From Henricia sp. BOLD:AAB3569 (taxonomy: Eukaryota > Echinodermata > Asteroidea > Spinulosida > Echinasteridae): a stretch of DNA of 64,000 nucleotides. Under the pieces are notes generated by a model. It made no database searches, was not told the DNA's origin, and worked only from the letters and a program-made list of their open reading frames with translations. The DNA lies in assembly GCA_037783545.1 (NCBI GenBank), contig JBBELK010000055.1:62001-126000 (forward strand). The letters run 5' to 3'. Below are positions 21,491 to 32,699 of the stretch, piece by piece (positions within the stretch are counted from its first letter, which is position 1; every line of letters starts with the position of its first letter). Made by a program: the position numbers and the translations under genes.

Positions 21491-22292
21491 AGAAGTAAAA
21501 ATACTATGCCCATTGAACTTGCCGCATGAAAGCTAAAGATCAGTGATCCGGTTTCAAAATATACATGTAGCTAAGTTATAGGACGATATACGGGATTAAC
21601 GTAAACTTTCTTAAATTCTTTGAAAGGAGACACACAAATTTCCAAAATAACAAATTTCCCAATACTAATATGCATTACTGCAGCAAAGCATGCAAAGTGA
21701 CGCGTTAATACCCTTCTTACGCGCCGCCATTGTTCGGCCGCGCATTTCTACACAAACACTCCCAGATAGCGTATCCAGTATATGTATGTAAACAATGCAT
21801 ACACAGCGCCCATGCATTTTGGACCGCGTAGATGCAAACCAAAAATAAGTAAATCGTTTGCAAACGATCTAAATAATTTCATCTTTACGTATTATTTTCT
21901 GGTAAAATTATATCATTTTGAGCGGAAACCTTTCATTGGGTAGTTGCTATTAATTCAATCTTTACTTTCAGAACTTTTCCCCTGTAAACTCGTCGATTAC
22001 TTTTGGGGTCATTGCAAATGATCCACTGGGCCTTTAATTAAAGTGGGTTCAAGTTTTCCCAATTCGGGTAAAAAATACGACACGCCTTGACATCTCTGAA
22101 AATTGTCTGTTAAAATCGTTTATTTATTGTTTACTTGTTTTAAAAAATACTTATGCGAAACATCCAATTCTACTTTGGCCCAGTCTTTTCAAATCTTTCA
22201 TCAGTTTCGAGAGCGCTTAAAATCGTCCCAATTTACGCCCAATCGCGGATATACTGTACAATTTGAAGAATGCTTCATATTATTATCTTCTT
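21491..22292. other. Non-coding stretch with no feature recognised
   Basis: No exon, repeat pair or SINE was found between the foldback element and the poly-G tract. Confidence 0.45.
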
Positions 22293-22338
22293 GGGGGGGG
22301 GGGGGGGGGTTTGGGGGGCGGGGGGGGGGGGGGGGGGG
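22293..22338 (+). repeat. Poly-G tract
   Basis: Runs of 17 G, 6 G and 19 G are separated only by TTT and C. Such a tract could form G-quadruplexes and is prone to assembly and length errors. Confidence 0.9.
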
Positions 22339-22489
22339 TGCGCGATCAGTGTGTATGGTGTAGATCAATACTGCTATGTGCGCATGAGAAGTCACAATTT
22401 AAAAAAACAACAAAATAGACCCTAACAACTCACTGCGCGGGTTCAGCAAGGCCTCAGATGGCTGTAAATCTTTGCATGGTTGCGTGGTT

Positions 22490-22506
22490 TATATATATAT
22501 ATATAT
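22490..22506. repeat. TA dinucleotide microsatellite
   Basis: A short uninterrupted (TA)n run of about 17 bases. Confidence 0.9.
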
Positions 22507-22584
22507 CTTCATGATGCACATAGCCTAAGACTTGTCGACCTGCTTATGCCCCAAATCATCAACGTCGTGCTATACTATATAGGC

Positions 22585-22810
22585 ACTAACCACACTTCAT
22601 CCATCCTTCGGATGGGATCTAAAGCCGTTGGTCCAGCGTGTTAGGTAACAGTAACGCACTTTAACGATCCCAGAGTATTCTTTCGTGAAGAGCAAGGGGA
22701 TTCCCCGGTCTCTCTGGCTATTTCTAATTTCTAATTATTCATGGGTTTCCTCACGCTTGCGAGTGACAGTGCAATGGGCACTTTAGAGGAATCCTTGGTA
22801 TGAATACCAG
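22585..22810 (+). mobile_element. SINE family B, 3' part
   Basis: It contains CATCCTTCGGATGGGATCTA, AAGCCGTTGGTCC and AACGCACTTTAACGATCCC, then ends GGAATCCTTGGTATGAATAC followed by AATAATAAT. A second copy lies at 43822-44000, and an inverted 3' fragment at about 41200-41250. The tRNA-like head is not recognisable in this copy. Confidence 0.65.
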
Positions 22811-23111
22811 AAAGAAATAATAATAATAACTGCACGCCGATGTGTTGGTCATGATCCGGTCAAAATATCAATGCGAGAATAGAACCCCCCGCCTGATTTT
22901 TTTTCCAAACGACCTAGAGGGCACATTCGAGTATTCCTCGGATTGCCCTGGATTAACCTCGCTCACAGTTCTGGTTAATTGGGTGCAGACCACACGGTTA
23001 TCCCCAAGACAGGGTTGATTGGGGATTCTACACAAATGCACCCATATAGGCCGTTTTTGAAACTGTCGTTGAGTATGAGGCTTAGGTCTAACAGTAGACC
23101 ACAATAATTAG
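22811..23111. other. Non-coding stretch with no feature recognised
   Basis: Between SINE family B and the tRNA-like block nothing was identified. Confidence 0.4.
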
Positions 23112-23190
23112 CTTCAGAGCAGCTGGTAGAGCACCAGCCTGGTGTGTCACAAGTCTCGATTTCGAATCGCGATGGGCATCATAATGTTTA
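23112..23190 (+). repeat. tRNA-derived SINE head or decayed tRNA
   Basis: AGCAGCTGGTAGAGCACC resembles a tRNA A-box and D-arm, and ATTTCGAATCGC about 45 bases later resembles a B-box. Extra bases and the lack of a pairing acceptor stem argue against a functional tRNA. Confidence 0.45.
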
Positions 23191-23236
23191 ATCTCTCATC
23201 CCATATTTGGTAAATCTTCAGAAGTGTAAGTCAGAA

Positions 23237-23504
23237 ACAGCATTTCACATAGTGTCGGGATACAGACTATACATGTATACTTGAACCTTGTGGAAGACCA
23301 GAAACCAGCAAACTCTCGTTAGAATCCGCGCCGTGTGTATCCTTGACGAGTCTTAATAAGACATTCACTAACAACTGTTTCCTTGCAGTTGTTTTAAATG
23401 TCAACTCTTAAACCAGCTTTGCCGGAAAGAAGAGCTTCCAATCAAGCGGTCCCTTGGAGCTTGAGCTATGTTGGCTTGGGCGAAATCAGGGCATGAGTAA
23501 TCGG
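23237..23504. repeat. 268 bp direct repeat, left copy
   Basis: This block is identical by eye to 23866-24133, offset 629 bases. It starts ACAGCATTTCACATAGTGTC and ends GGGCATGAGTAATCGG. It flanks a DIRS-type reverse transcriptase fragment, so it may be a terminal repeat of a DIRS-derived element or a recent tandem duplication. Confidence 0.9.
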
Positions 23505-23865
23505 TTTTGGTTGACGTTCTTCTTGGCTCCCAAGCAGACCGGGGACTGGCGCCCCATCCTGAACCCCAAGCCCTTAAACCGTTTCATACGGCCCCGCAAG
23601 TTCAGGATGGAGACTTTTGCGTCCATCCTACGCTGCCCGCTTAAGGGAAGGTGGGCATCCTCTATCGATTTGAAGGATGCCTACCTGCACGTCCCGGTCT
23701 CGTCCCTAGACCAGCGCTGGCTCAGATTCGAAATCCTGGGCCAGACGTACGAATGGACGTGCCTTCCCTTCGGGATTTCCACTTCGCCCAGGGTGTTCAC
23801 GATGGTTACCAGGGCGGTGGGAGCGTACCTCAGGCTGCAGGGTGTCAACCTTTGCATGTACCTGG
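23505..23865 (+). pseudogene. DIRS-type reverse transcriptase fragment
   Basis: About 120 codons encode the fingers and palm of a tyrosine-recombinase (DIRS/Ngaro-like) retrotransposon reverse transcriptase. Motifs in order are TGDWRPILNPKPLNRFI, FRMETFASIL, SIDLKDAYLHVPVS, YEWTCLPFGISTSPRVFT and LCMYLD. The fragment stops at the first aspartate of the catalytic YxDD motif, where the right-hand direct repeat begins. The second catalytic aspartate, thumb, RNase H, methyltransferase-like and recombinase parts are absent. The remaining reading frame is intact, so the capture may be recent. Confidence 0.85.
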
Positions 23866-24133
23866 ACAGCATTTCACATAGTGTCGGGATACAGACTATA
23901 CATGTATACTTGAACCTTGTGGAAGACCAGAAACCAGCAAACTCTCGTTAGAATCCGCGCCGTGTGTATCCTTGACGAGTCTTAATAAGACATTCACTAA
24001 CAACTGTTTCCTTGCAGTTGTTTTAAATGTCAACTCTTAAACCAGCTTTGCCGGAAAGAAGAGCTTCCAATCAAGCGGTCCCTTGGAGCTTGAGCTATGT
24101 TGGCTTGGGCGAAATCAGGGCATGAGTAATCGG
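23866..24133. repeat. 268 bp direct repeat, right copy
   Basis: Same sequence as 23237-23504. Together with that copy it brackets the DIRS fragment. Confidence 0.9.
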
Positions 24134-24437
24134 CCCCTCTGTCAGGTAATCCGGACAACGAAATATTACATATCCCATAGGCCTATTTATTTAGGCTATT
24201 CAAGGGGCCCTTGAAATGATAACTTGATCAGTTGTTATAGCTATGACCCAATACAACTGTGTATTTGGATTTGAAATTGGGGGGCGGGGGGCGGGGGTGC
24301 CTAAGTTTTGTTTTTATCTTTTAACGTTTCTCAAAAAAGATGGCCGCGCTTTTTTCGTCAAGTCGCTTTGGGAACACACCAATGAAAAGTAAGAAGAAGC
24401 GTTTAAACCGGGATTGTGACAAACTGTATGCAGTTTG

Positions 24438-24551
24438 CAGTGGCGGATCCAGTCTCATTAAAATACAGGAATACAATGGATTTCAGAGGGCTGTAGCCCC
24501 CGCTTTTCCTTCGTATTCCTGTATTTTATAATGAGGCTGGATCTGCCACTG
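24438..24551. repeat. MITE family CAGTGGCGG, second copy
   Basis: Ends are CAGTGGCGGATCCAG and CTGGATCTGCCACTG. Arms share ATTAAAATACAGGAATAC with the copy at 14009-14150. The flanks show GTTTG on both sides as a possible short target duplication. Confidence 0.85.
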
Positions 24552-25024
24552 GTTTGGCATGAATAGCATGTAAAGCAAGAAGGACCAATGAAGGCTTTAA
24601 AGATTTTCAGGGGAAATGTGCCAACTGATATGCACCTTTTAACAAGATATTTGTAGGTCGGATGTCGCACTGCAGGGCCGAGTTTTTTTGGACCATATAA
24701 CCAGAAATCAGCGGTTAATCCAGATCCAATAGCTGTAACGTTTCAGAAATTTGTTCACAACCATTTTAATTGTATACTTCCAAACGACTCGTTTCGATGA
24801 TACAGAAAGGTCTTTCCAAGTGCCACTTTTTGTAGTCGTATGTTTTGTATTTCATTACTGTTATTCAATACCGCTTATAATAGAGCGGTATTGCAGTTAT
24901 ACATGTAGTCCATGGGCCAATACCCCAAAAAATGCATGTCGGTACCATTTTGGGGGACAAATGCTCATCATATTTTTTTTTGAAAGATGACCACCTTGGG
25001 CACATTTTTGGTATGATGAACATT

Positions 25025-26240
25025 CTTAAGTGGTAGTTTTTGGGACAAAATCACGGTTTTTAATATTTTCCTTATAAAAAGAGTTTGCAGGCTTAAATGA
25101 AAAATCTAAAAATTGGATATTGTGAGCAGTGGATGCGTTGATTTTTTTAAATGGTTTGTTTTATCTTTTTCTCAATGGTTGCCATGGCAACAGCCGTTTT
25201 GGGGCAAAAAACACAATTTTTTGTAATATAACTTTAAAAAATCATATTGCAGGATTAATATGGAATATTGGGGTACTTCCAACGGAAAACTCATTCTGAG
25301 ATACCCAGGCAGTTTTTAAATACCTTACAGTACAGTAGATGTAGGCATAATGGTAAATTTTTGGCCAAAAACATCATTTTAGAATTGCCGTTTTGGGGTA
25401 CAATCACGTTTTTTGAGATTTTCCTTATAAAAAGAGTTTGCACGCTTAAATTAAAAATCTAAAAACTGGATATCGTGGGCAGTGGATGCGTTGACTGTTA
25501 AAGTGGTTTGTTTCATCTTTTTCTCAATGGTTGCCATGGCAACAGCCGTTTTGGGGCAAAAAACACAATTTTTTGTAATAAAACTTTAAAAAATCATAAT
25601 GCAGGATTAATATGGAATATTGGGGTACTTCCAACGGAAAACTCATTTTGAGATACCCAGGCAGTTTTTAAATACCTTACAGTACAGTAGATGTAGGCAT
25701 AATGGTACATTTTGGGCCAAAAACATCATTTTAGAATTGCCGTTTTGGGGTACAATCACGTTTTTTGAGATTTTACTTATAAAAAGAGTTTGCAGGCTTA
25801 AATTAAAAATCTAAAAACTGGATATCGTGGGCAGTGGATGCGTTGACTGTTAGAGTGGTTTGTTTCATCTTTTTCTCAATGGTTGCCATGGCAACAGCCG
25901 TTTTGGGGCAAAAAAACCCACCATTTTTGGTAATAAAACTTAAAACAAATCATATCACAGGATTCATATGGAATACTGGGGGAATGGGGTACTTCCAACG
26001 GCAAACTCATTCAGAGATACACGGGCACTTTTTATTTACATTTTTATTTACATTTTGGGGCAAAACATTTTAGAATTGCCGTTTTGTGGTAAAATCACGT
26101 TTAAAAAATCCTTATAAAAAGGGTATGCAGTCTTTTAGAAATCTAAAAATATTGTGAGCAGTGTAAGCTCTTTTTGTTGTCCTTTTTCTAAATGGTTTGT
26201 TTCATCTTTTTTCTTAATGGTTGCCATTTTTGGTAATAAA
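25025..26240 (+). repeat. 352 bp tandem units in the left foldback arm
   Basis: Landmarks recur exactly 352 bases apart. GTTGCCATGGCAAC starts at 25178, 25530 and 25882, and AAAAAGAGTTTGCA recurs near 25077, 25429 and 25785. A fourth, degraded unit follows to about 26240. Each unit holds TTTTGGGGCAAAAAACAC, TTGGGGTACTTCCAACGG and AATTGCCGTTTTGGGG. Inverse units occur at about 28230-29000. Confidence 0.9.
25178..25191. promoter_or_regulatory. RFX X-box dyad (first of an array)
   Basis: GTTGCCATGGCAAC is a perfect 14 bp palindrome and fits the symmetrical RFX-family binding consensus GTTRCC-N-RGYAAC. Identical copies lie at 25530-25543, 25882-25895 and 28502-28515, and a near copy (GTTGCCAAGGCAAC) at 28859-28872. 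Binding is inferred from the motif only. Confidence 0.5.
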
Positions 26241-26770
26241 ACTTAAACAATTCATATCACAGGATTCATGTGGAATATTGGGGTACTTCCAATGGCAAAC
26301 CTATTCTGGGATACCCAGGTAGTTTTTAGGTAATACATGTAGGCAGAATTGTACATTTTGGGACATTTTGAGGAAAAATGGCCACGGAGAAATAGACCAG
26401 TCCAGGAGCGTTTAAGCCCCGCCCCAAACCATTCTGAAGGACAATGGTGATCTACATGGTTATTTGGTGTCCAAACAATCTAATGATTATGCGCACTTCG
26501 ATGTTGCTAGACGCATTTCTAGTCTACGTGGGCGGTGCTTACTGGATCGGTCTATTGGCCGAGGGGTAAGGTTGCTTGAACTGAAGACCTCGGTATTTCA
26601 AAGGATTCTGGGTTAGCGACCTGCCCGAATATGATGTGTGTAAGCCTGTGAAGGAGATGTTTGATAATTAACCGTTGTGTGCACAACATGGAACCGGGCA
26701 GTAATGCATTCTTTCAGGGAGCTGAGGTTTACTGATTGATTTAAAGTGATCAAAATGGCCAGTAGTAATT

Positions 26771-27662
26771 ATAATCCAGTGCGCAAGCCACCGTTATACT
26801 GGCGTCGGCTGGGAGGCGGCTGGTTGGCATCGACACGCTGACCCCAAAACCACCGGCGGCCCGCCAGTGGCAGCGTTTTACTGCTGACAAGCCACAGACC
26901 ACTAGCTGTAGTCAGCGGCAAACCACCAGTGGCCTGCCGCTCTTAAACTGCCAGCGGCCAACTAGTGGTGGCCAGCAGCAAACCACCAGTGGTCCGTCGC
27001 TCCTAAACCGCCAGCGGACACCTAGCGGTAGCCATCGTCAAACCACCAGTGGTCTTCCGCTCCCCAAACTACCCGTGGACCACTAGCGGTAGCCAGCAGC
27101 AAACCACCAGTGGTCTGTCGCACCTAAACTGCCAGCGGACCACTAGCGGTAGCCAGCATCAAACCACCAGTGGTCTGCCGTTCTAAAACTGCCAGCGGAC
27201 CACTAGCTGTAGCCAGCGTCAAACCACCAGTGGTCTGCCGTTCTAAAAACCGCCAGCGGGCCACTAGCGGTATCCAGCAGCAAACCACCAGTGGTCTGCC
27301 ACTCTAAAACCGCCAGCGAACCACGAGCGGTATCCAGCAGCAAACCACAAGTGGTCTTCTGCGACAAAACCGCCAGCAAACCACTGGTGGTATCCAGCGG
27401 CAAACCACCAGTGGTCTGCCACTCCGGTGGTAGTTTTAGAACGGCAGACCACTGGTGGTTTGATGCTGGCTACCGCTAGTAGTCCGCTGACAGTTTAGGA
27501 GCGGCAGACCACTGGTGGTTTGCCGCTGACTACAGCCATAGTGGTCTGTGGCTTGGCAGCCGTAAAACGCTGCCACTGGCGGGAAGCGAGTGGTTTTGGG
27601 GTCAACGTGTCGATGCCAACCAGCCGCCTCCCAGCCGACGGCGGTATAACAGTGGCTTGCGC
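26771..27662. mobile_element. Core of the foldback: 60 bp tandem array of quasi-palindromes with inverted ends
   Basis: The outer 120 bases are inverted, for example CAGTGCGCAAGCCACCG left and GTGGCTTGCGCACTGG right, followed by GGTTGGCATCGACACG and its inverse. Between them about nine units of 60-61 bp run from about 26880 to 27425. Each carries AAACCACCAGTGGTCTG, CCGCCAGCGG and CCACTAGCGGTAGCC. From about 27426 to 27540 the units are inverted. Because 60 is divisible by three, several frames stay open on both strands as repeats of about 20 residues. These are not taken as genes. Confidence 0.85.
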
Positions 27663-29169
27663 ACTGGATTATTACTACTGGTTATTTCGATCACTTTAAA
27701 TCAATCCGTAAACCTCAGCTCCCTGAAAGTATGCATTACTACTGGCTTACACACATCATATGCGGGCATGTCGCTAACCCAGAATCCTTTGAAATACTGA
27801 GGTCTTCTGTTCAAGCAACCTTACCCCTCGGCCAATAGACCGATCCAGTAAGCACCGCCCACATAGAATAGAAATGCGTCTAGCAACATCGAAGTGCGCA
27901 TAATCATTAGATTGTTTGGACACCAAATAACCATGTAGATCACCATTGTCCTTCAGAATGATTGGTTGGTGGAAATTTTAGGGGGCGGGACTTAAACGCT
28001 CCTTGATTGGTCTATTCCTCCGTGGTCATTTTGTCCCTAACCTTTTTAGCGGAATATTTTCAAAAAAACGTGATGTTTTTGTCCCAAAATGTACAATTCT
28101 GCCTACATGTACTGTACCTAAAAACTGCCTGGGTATCCCAGAATGGGTTTGCCATTGGAAGTACCCCAATATGAAACAAACCATTTAAAAAAAGGAACAA
28201 AAAAAACGCTTACACTGCTCACAATATCCATTTTTAGATTTTGTAAAGACTGCATACCCTTTTTATAAGGATTTTGTTTAAACGTGATTTTACCCCAAAA
28301 CGGCAATTCCAAAATGTTTTGCCCCAAAATGTACCATTCCGCCTCCATGTACTGTAAATAAAAAGTGCCCGGGTATCTCAGAATGAGTTTGTCATTGGAA
28401 GGACCCCCATTCCCCAGTATTCCATATGAATCCTGTGATATTATTTTTTTAATGTTTTATTACAAAAAATGGTGGGGTTTTTTTTCTTCCCCAAAACGGC
28501 TGTTGCCATGGCAACCATTAAGAAAAAGATAAAACAAACCATTTAAAAAAAAAAATCAACGCTTTCACTGCTCACAACATCTATTTTTTAGATTTGTAAT
28601 TTAAGCCTGCAAACTCTTTTTATAACAAAAATCTCAAAAAACGTGATTTTACACCAAAACGGCAATTATAAAATGATGTTTTTGGCCCAAAATGTACCAT
28701 TACGCCTACATGTACTGTACTCTAAGGTACTTAAAAGCTGCCTGGGTATCTCAGAATGAGTTTGCCGTTGGAAGTACCCCAATATTCCATATGAATCCTG
28801 CAATATGAATTTGTAAAGTTTTATTACCAAACATGGTGTTTTTTGCCCCAAAACGGCTGTTGCCAAGGCAACTATTGAGAAAAAGATGAAACAAACCATT
28901 TAAAAAAATCAACGCATCCACTGCTCACAATATCCATTGTTTTGATTTTTCATTTAAGCCTGCAAACTCTTTATATAAGGAAAATATTAAAAAACATGAT
29001 TTTGTCCTACAAAACATGTTTTTTTTTTCACCAAAATGGTATAAAACTACCACTTGAGAATGTCCATCATACCAAAAAATTTGCCCAAGGTGGTAATCTT
29101 TAAAAAAAAAAAAAAGATGAGCCTTTGTCCCCCAAAATGGTACCGACAAGTGTCTTGGCCCATGGACTA

Positions 29170-29732
29170 TTACACATCATTTAGTTTGATTCTATTCGAT
29201 TCGTCTCAGCTGTTGGCTGCATTTGATCTTGACTGACGCGGTTTGTCGGCTCTTTTTGTCTCTATTTTGAAGAGTGCAAAACTGCTCACGTCTAGTGGGC
29301 GATTTTATAAATTTTATAAGAAAACTTGGAAACAAGGTTTTGGCGAGCATACGTTATTTTTGCATGATTAAGTTCTTCACTCGAAGAACATTAAACGCAT
29401 GCAGTCTTCGAAGACCATACATTATTTGCTAACTTTTAATTATAGTAAATTCGTGTAATTAGTAGAAAGCTGGGTATTTTACTATCTTTGGAAGCACGCG
29501 GTTCTAACTCACATTCGATAAAAGTAATTTTTTTTCGTCTGTAAATGAGCTGTTTGTTTGGGACGCTCGATGCGAGACACACATTAATACATGGTATCAT
29601 ACTTTTAATTAACATCTCATTACAAGTTGAAGTTACGTGCACCAGCCAGTGCTTCGATCAATGGTCAACTGAAAGTTTTTATGGCGTCAAATTAGATTGG
29701 TCGCGTGCGCCATGGTTAGGAGGTACACGGAT
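29170..29732. other. Non-coding stretch with no feature recognised
   Basis: Nothing identified between the foldback element and the next inverted repeat. Confidence 0.4.
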
Positions 29733-29942
29733 CCTTTTCGCGCATAAATTTGACGCTCGTCGCTTTGAGAAGAAGCGGCCTGGAGGAAATGACTGAACCA
29801 AGGTACTGAAAATCACAGAATCACAAAAACAATTTCTGTCCAAGTGGATTCTGCGGTTTTTAGTGCATAGTTTCTCTCCAAGTTCCCTCCACGCCGCTTT
29901 TTTTCTGACAGCGACGCGCATCAATTTTTTTGCGCGAAAAGG
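29733..29942. repeat. Inverted repeat with about 55 bp arms
   Basis: CCTTTTCGCGCATAAATTTG, CGTCGCTTTGAGAAGAAGCGG and CTGGAGG on the left are mirrored by CCCTCCACGCCGC, CAGCGACG and TTGCGCGAAAAGG on the right. Probably a MITE. Confidence 0.7.
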
Positions 29943-29949
29943 CTTAAGT

Positions 29950-30238
29950 GGCGTTTACACTATCGCGGAAAAATAGCTTTGGGCGCGCCAGTGCCATATA
30001 TTTGTATACAGCAGCCGGTTTTCTGCTTGTGCGCGGCCTATTGCGACGCGCAAAACGTTCTGAGCTCGGTCAAAATTCAAATTTGTTGAACTTTGACCGC
30101 TGTCGGCGCTGACCTTTCCAACGCGCAGCCAATGAGGTATCAGAGAAGCCCCAAGTTACTGATGGGGTGGAATTTTCTAGTTTGGAAATATCTGCGATTT
30201 GGGAGCGCACAAGCGTGGTTTTCCGCGATAGTGTGCGC
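29950..30238. repeat. MITE with TTACACTATCGCGGAAAA ends
   Basis: TTTACACTATCGCGGAAAA near 29954 is mirrored by TTTTCCGCGATAGTGTGCGC near 30219. TTGGGCGCG and GGGAGCGCAC continue the pairing inward. It directly adjoins the preceding inverted repeat. Confidence 0.7.
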
Positions 30239-32551
30239 GGGTTTTTGTATTCAAACGGGGACGTTTAACAATAGGAAAATAGGGTCTTCGATTGCCAAGG
30301 ACGTCCGCGATTTGGAATCGTGTACAAAACAAATGAGAGCAGTCGCCAAAAAAAAAGAAGCCCAAACAAAAGAGGAACAATGGGACGTCCACGGATGGAG
30401 GTGGGTACACGACTATGTGAACTCCCCTTTAGTGTGAATTCACCTTTATCAGTTAAAACATTTCCATGTCTACCGTCGCTTGGGTAAAATGGTGAGAAAT
30501 GAAAACCGAAGGTTTATCTTAAAATGTTTACACTAGCTCGTCCCCATCTACCTCCATTCGATCCTCAGTAATTACCAATTGGCATTTGCGATAATTTGAT
30601 TCTGAAATTCAAATGGTAAGACAAACATTACCGTACATGAGTTTGTACAAATGACACTGCTCTAAAATCTTGACTCAGTTGTAACACTCCCCGCCTAATT
30701 CATTCCGTCTAATTTTGTAACTTGCGGCACCTGAACCACAGTGGTTCTTTAATTCATCTAATTGAATTCCCTCTGTCGTTTTCTGGTCAATATCTCGGCA
30801 GACCTTTCCAAATGCCAGTGTCCTGAGATGCATGTGTTTAAGTGCACGTTGGGTTATTGGTGCACGCGGTGGAGTTATAAAGCTCCATTAAATCATTTAG
30901 CAGGACAATGCAGGTATACTTTGTATAGTTTAATAGCAGGACAAAATTTAAGTAGAATGCCAGCGACCTAACCTGTATTTGAGTACAATTGAAGATCCAT
31001 GCACATCAAAACCTTATGGTAAACTTGTGCATATTCCTTGCAATCAAAAATGCAAAAGAACTTGCGTTGACATATTGATCTACATGTACCTATACAAACT
31101 TTTAAAAAAGAAGAATATACACGTATTTTCGGTATTTGCTGGTATCCACCATTGTGACAAATTTTGCTCCCGGTTTTAATACAAACACCTGGTTGTTATA
31201 TTTCCTATACCTCAGGCCCTATGTTGCAAAAAGACATATTTTTGTATATAACCACTCTTCGGTACCCTATAATATACAGGGTGTCCCAGAAAAAAGGTAA
31301 TCCTGACAAAAATGGTTAATATGGCCAAGATATGCATTTTATAAAAGTGAATCACATTTTACCATAAAGTAGAGGCAAAATGCCTTCCAGTGATACCATG
31401 ATTGCATTCTTCTGGTCGCGCATCACTGAGCGCTATTGTTTGGAAAACGGTATGCGAAACCCCTTTGCGACAGTAGGACCAAAGAAGTGGCTGAGGTGTG
31501 CATGGGTGTGTCATTTTTAAGTTATGCAACACTTTCTTGACGGTATAAAAGCTGAATGAATGCATTGGTGCAAAGTACTTCCCTAGTAAATGCATTCTGA
31601 GTTGCTTGTGGGCTCCTGGTTTCGTGAAATTTTGTCACCACGAAACAAACCACAAACACAGTTTGTTTCGTGGTAAGTTGAACCATATTGTTTAATGTGA
31701 GGGTTATCCACCAGCCAAGAAGACTATCTGGGCAAATGTAAAAGAAAATACCAAGATCATGGAACAAGCCTGAATCGAAACAAGGGTCACTCATTTTTTC
31801 AGCCTTAATTTTGTTCGTGTTTTCTACAGTAACTTATACATGGAATATGTATATTTGATACTAAGTGATGGCATAAACGCTTCAGTTACATGTATGTCTT
31901 ATTATATCACTTACTGTAGAAAAAAAGCCAAACAATCGAACATTTTGGAAATTTTGTTGTTTCAGTCTTATTTTTGTGAGCAGTAACCAATCATTTAATC
32001 GTTGTTTGACATCATACTCCAAGGCACCATGTACATGTATGGCCAATTATACAAGGCAGATATCAAGCCTCGGGAATTATTTAACTATTCCGTTTTTGCG
32101 TAAATGAGAGTCCACGGTCATTTCCCGCGCTTACTTCTCAGTCGTTATACTATGATCGATTTTCGCCCTCGATCGGTTCGCCAGTTTTAGCTTAATCGAT
32201 ACAGGCGACAAACCGCTATGTACGTACGCAGTTTATTTTATACGAGTCGCCTTCTTCTTGCATAGTTATTTTCCCATGGCAGTCGCAATTCTCGGAATCT
32301 GGTATATTGAAAACCATTGCATGCATATAATTACGTCTGAATGGCTAGACCTGCCAGATTAATCACAGCTTTAATGCACAGGCCTACAATGTATGTTGTC
32401 TCAAATAACCGAAGAAACTTAACACGAATCTGCATGAGATACAATGGGTCTTTAACTATTGTGATTTAAATACAATTCAACGTACCACATCGTACGTTAT
32501 TTTTCAACAAATTGTTGCAAACTAGTATGTAACTTTACCTAATTTGCTCCC
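30239..32551. other. Non-coding stretch: one short hairpin, no gene recognised
   Basis: A 114-codon open frame (30093-30437, plus) starts inside the MITE and has no recognisable family. A hairpin of 13 bp arms (CCACGAAACAAAC with GTTTGTTTCGTGG) lies near 31636-31674. The 5'-ACAGGGTGTCCCAGAAAAAA-like motif near 31275 resembles an end of a DNA transposon, but no partner end was found. Confidence 0.45.
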
Positions 32552-32699
32552 ATAGACCGTATCGAATAGCCGCCATTTCGTGCGGCAGAAACTTTGTTCC
32601 TTGAAGACATGCATGGTTGCACATATTGTGCTTCCATTGTTGAACGGTTTAAGTAACAAAAGGTGCCACACGAAATGGCGGCTATTCGATACGGTCTAT
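32552..32699. repeat. MITE with about 36 bp inverted ends
   Basis: ATAGACCGTATCGAATAGCC followed by GCCATTTCGTG on the left is mirrored exactly on the right, and the pairing continues weakly inward (GCGGCAGAAACTTTGTT, AACAAAAGGTGCC). Confidence 0.9.

Larger units (their letters stand above)
24906..29169. mobile_element. Giant 4.3 kb foldback element
   Basis: The outer ends are inverse copies: TAGTCCATGGGCCAA at 24906 and TTGGCCCATGGACTA at 29169. The left arm (to about 26770) and right arm (from about 27663) mirror each other in order. The outer part has 352 bp tandem units. The inner part shares CATCGAAGTGCGCATAATCA, CAACCTTACCCCTCGGCC and TAACCCAGAATCCTTTG. The left arm carries about one more tandem unit than the right. 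The core (26771-27662) is an inverted-ended 60 bp tandem array. No transposase frame is present. The plan of long inverted repeats made of tandem units matches foldback elements such as Drosophila FB or sea urchin TU; assignment to either family is not made. Confidence 0.9.

Noticed and set aside
26880..27540. CRISPR array or a repeat-protein gene in the 60 bp array
   Set aside because: The units are contiguous, with no unique spacers, in an animal genome. Open frames exist on both strands only because the period is a multiple of three.
30093..30437. 114-codon plus-strand open frame
   Set aside because: It begins inside a MITE, has no exon signals and no recognisable domain.
31274..31800. 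DNA transposon starting ACAGGGTGTCCCAGAA
   Set aside because: No matching inverted end could be found downstream.
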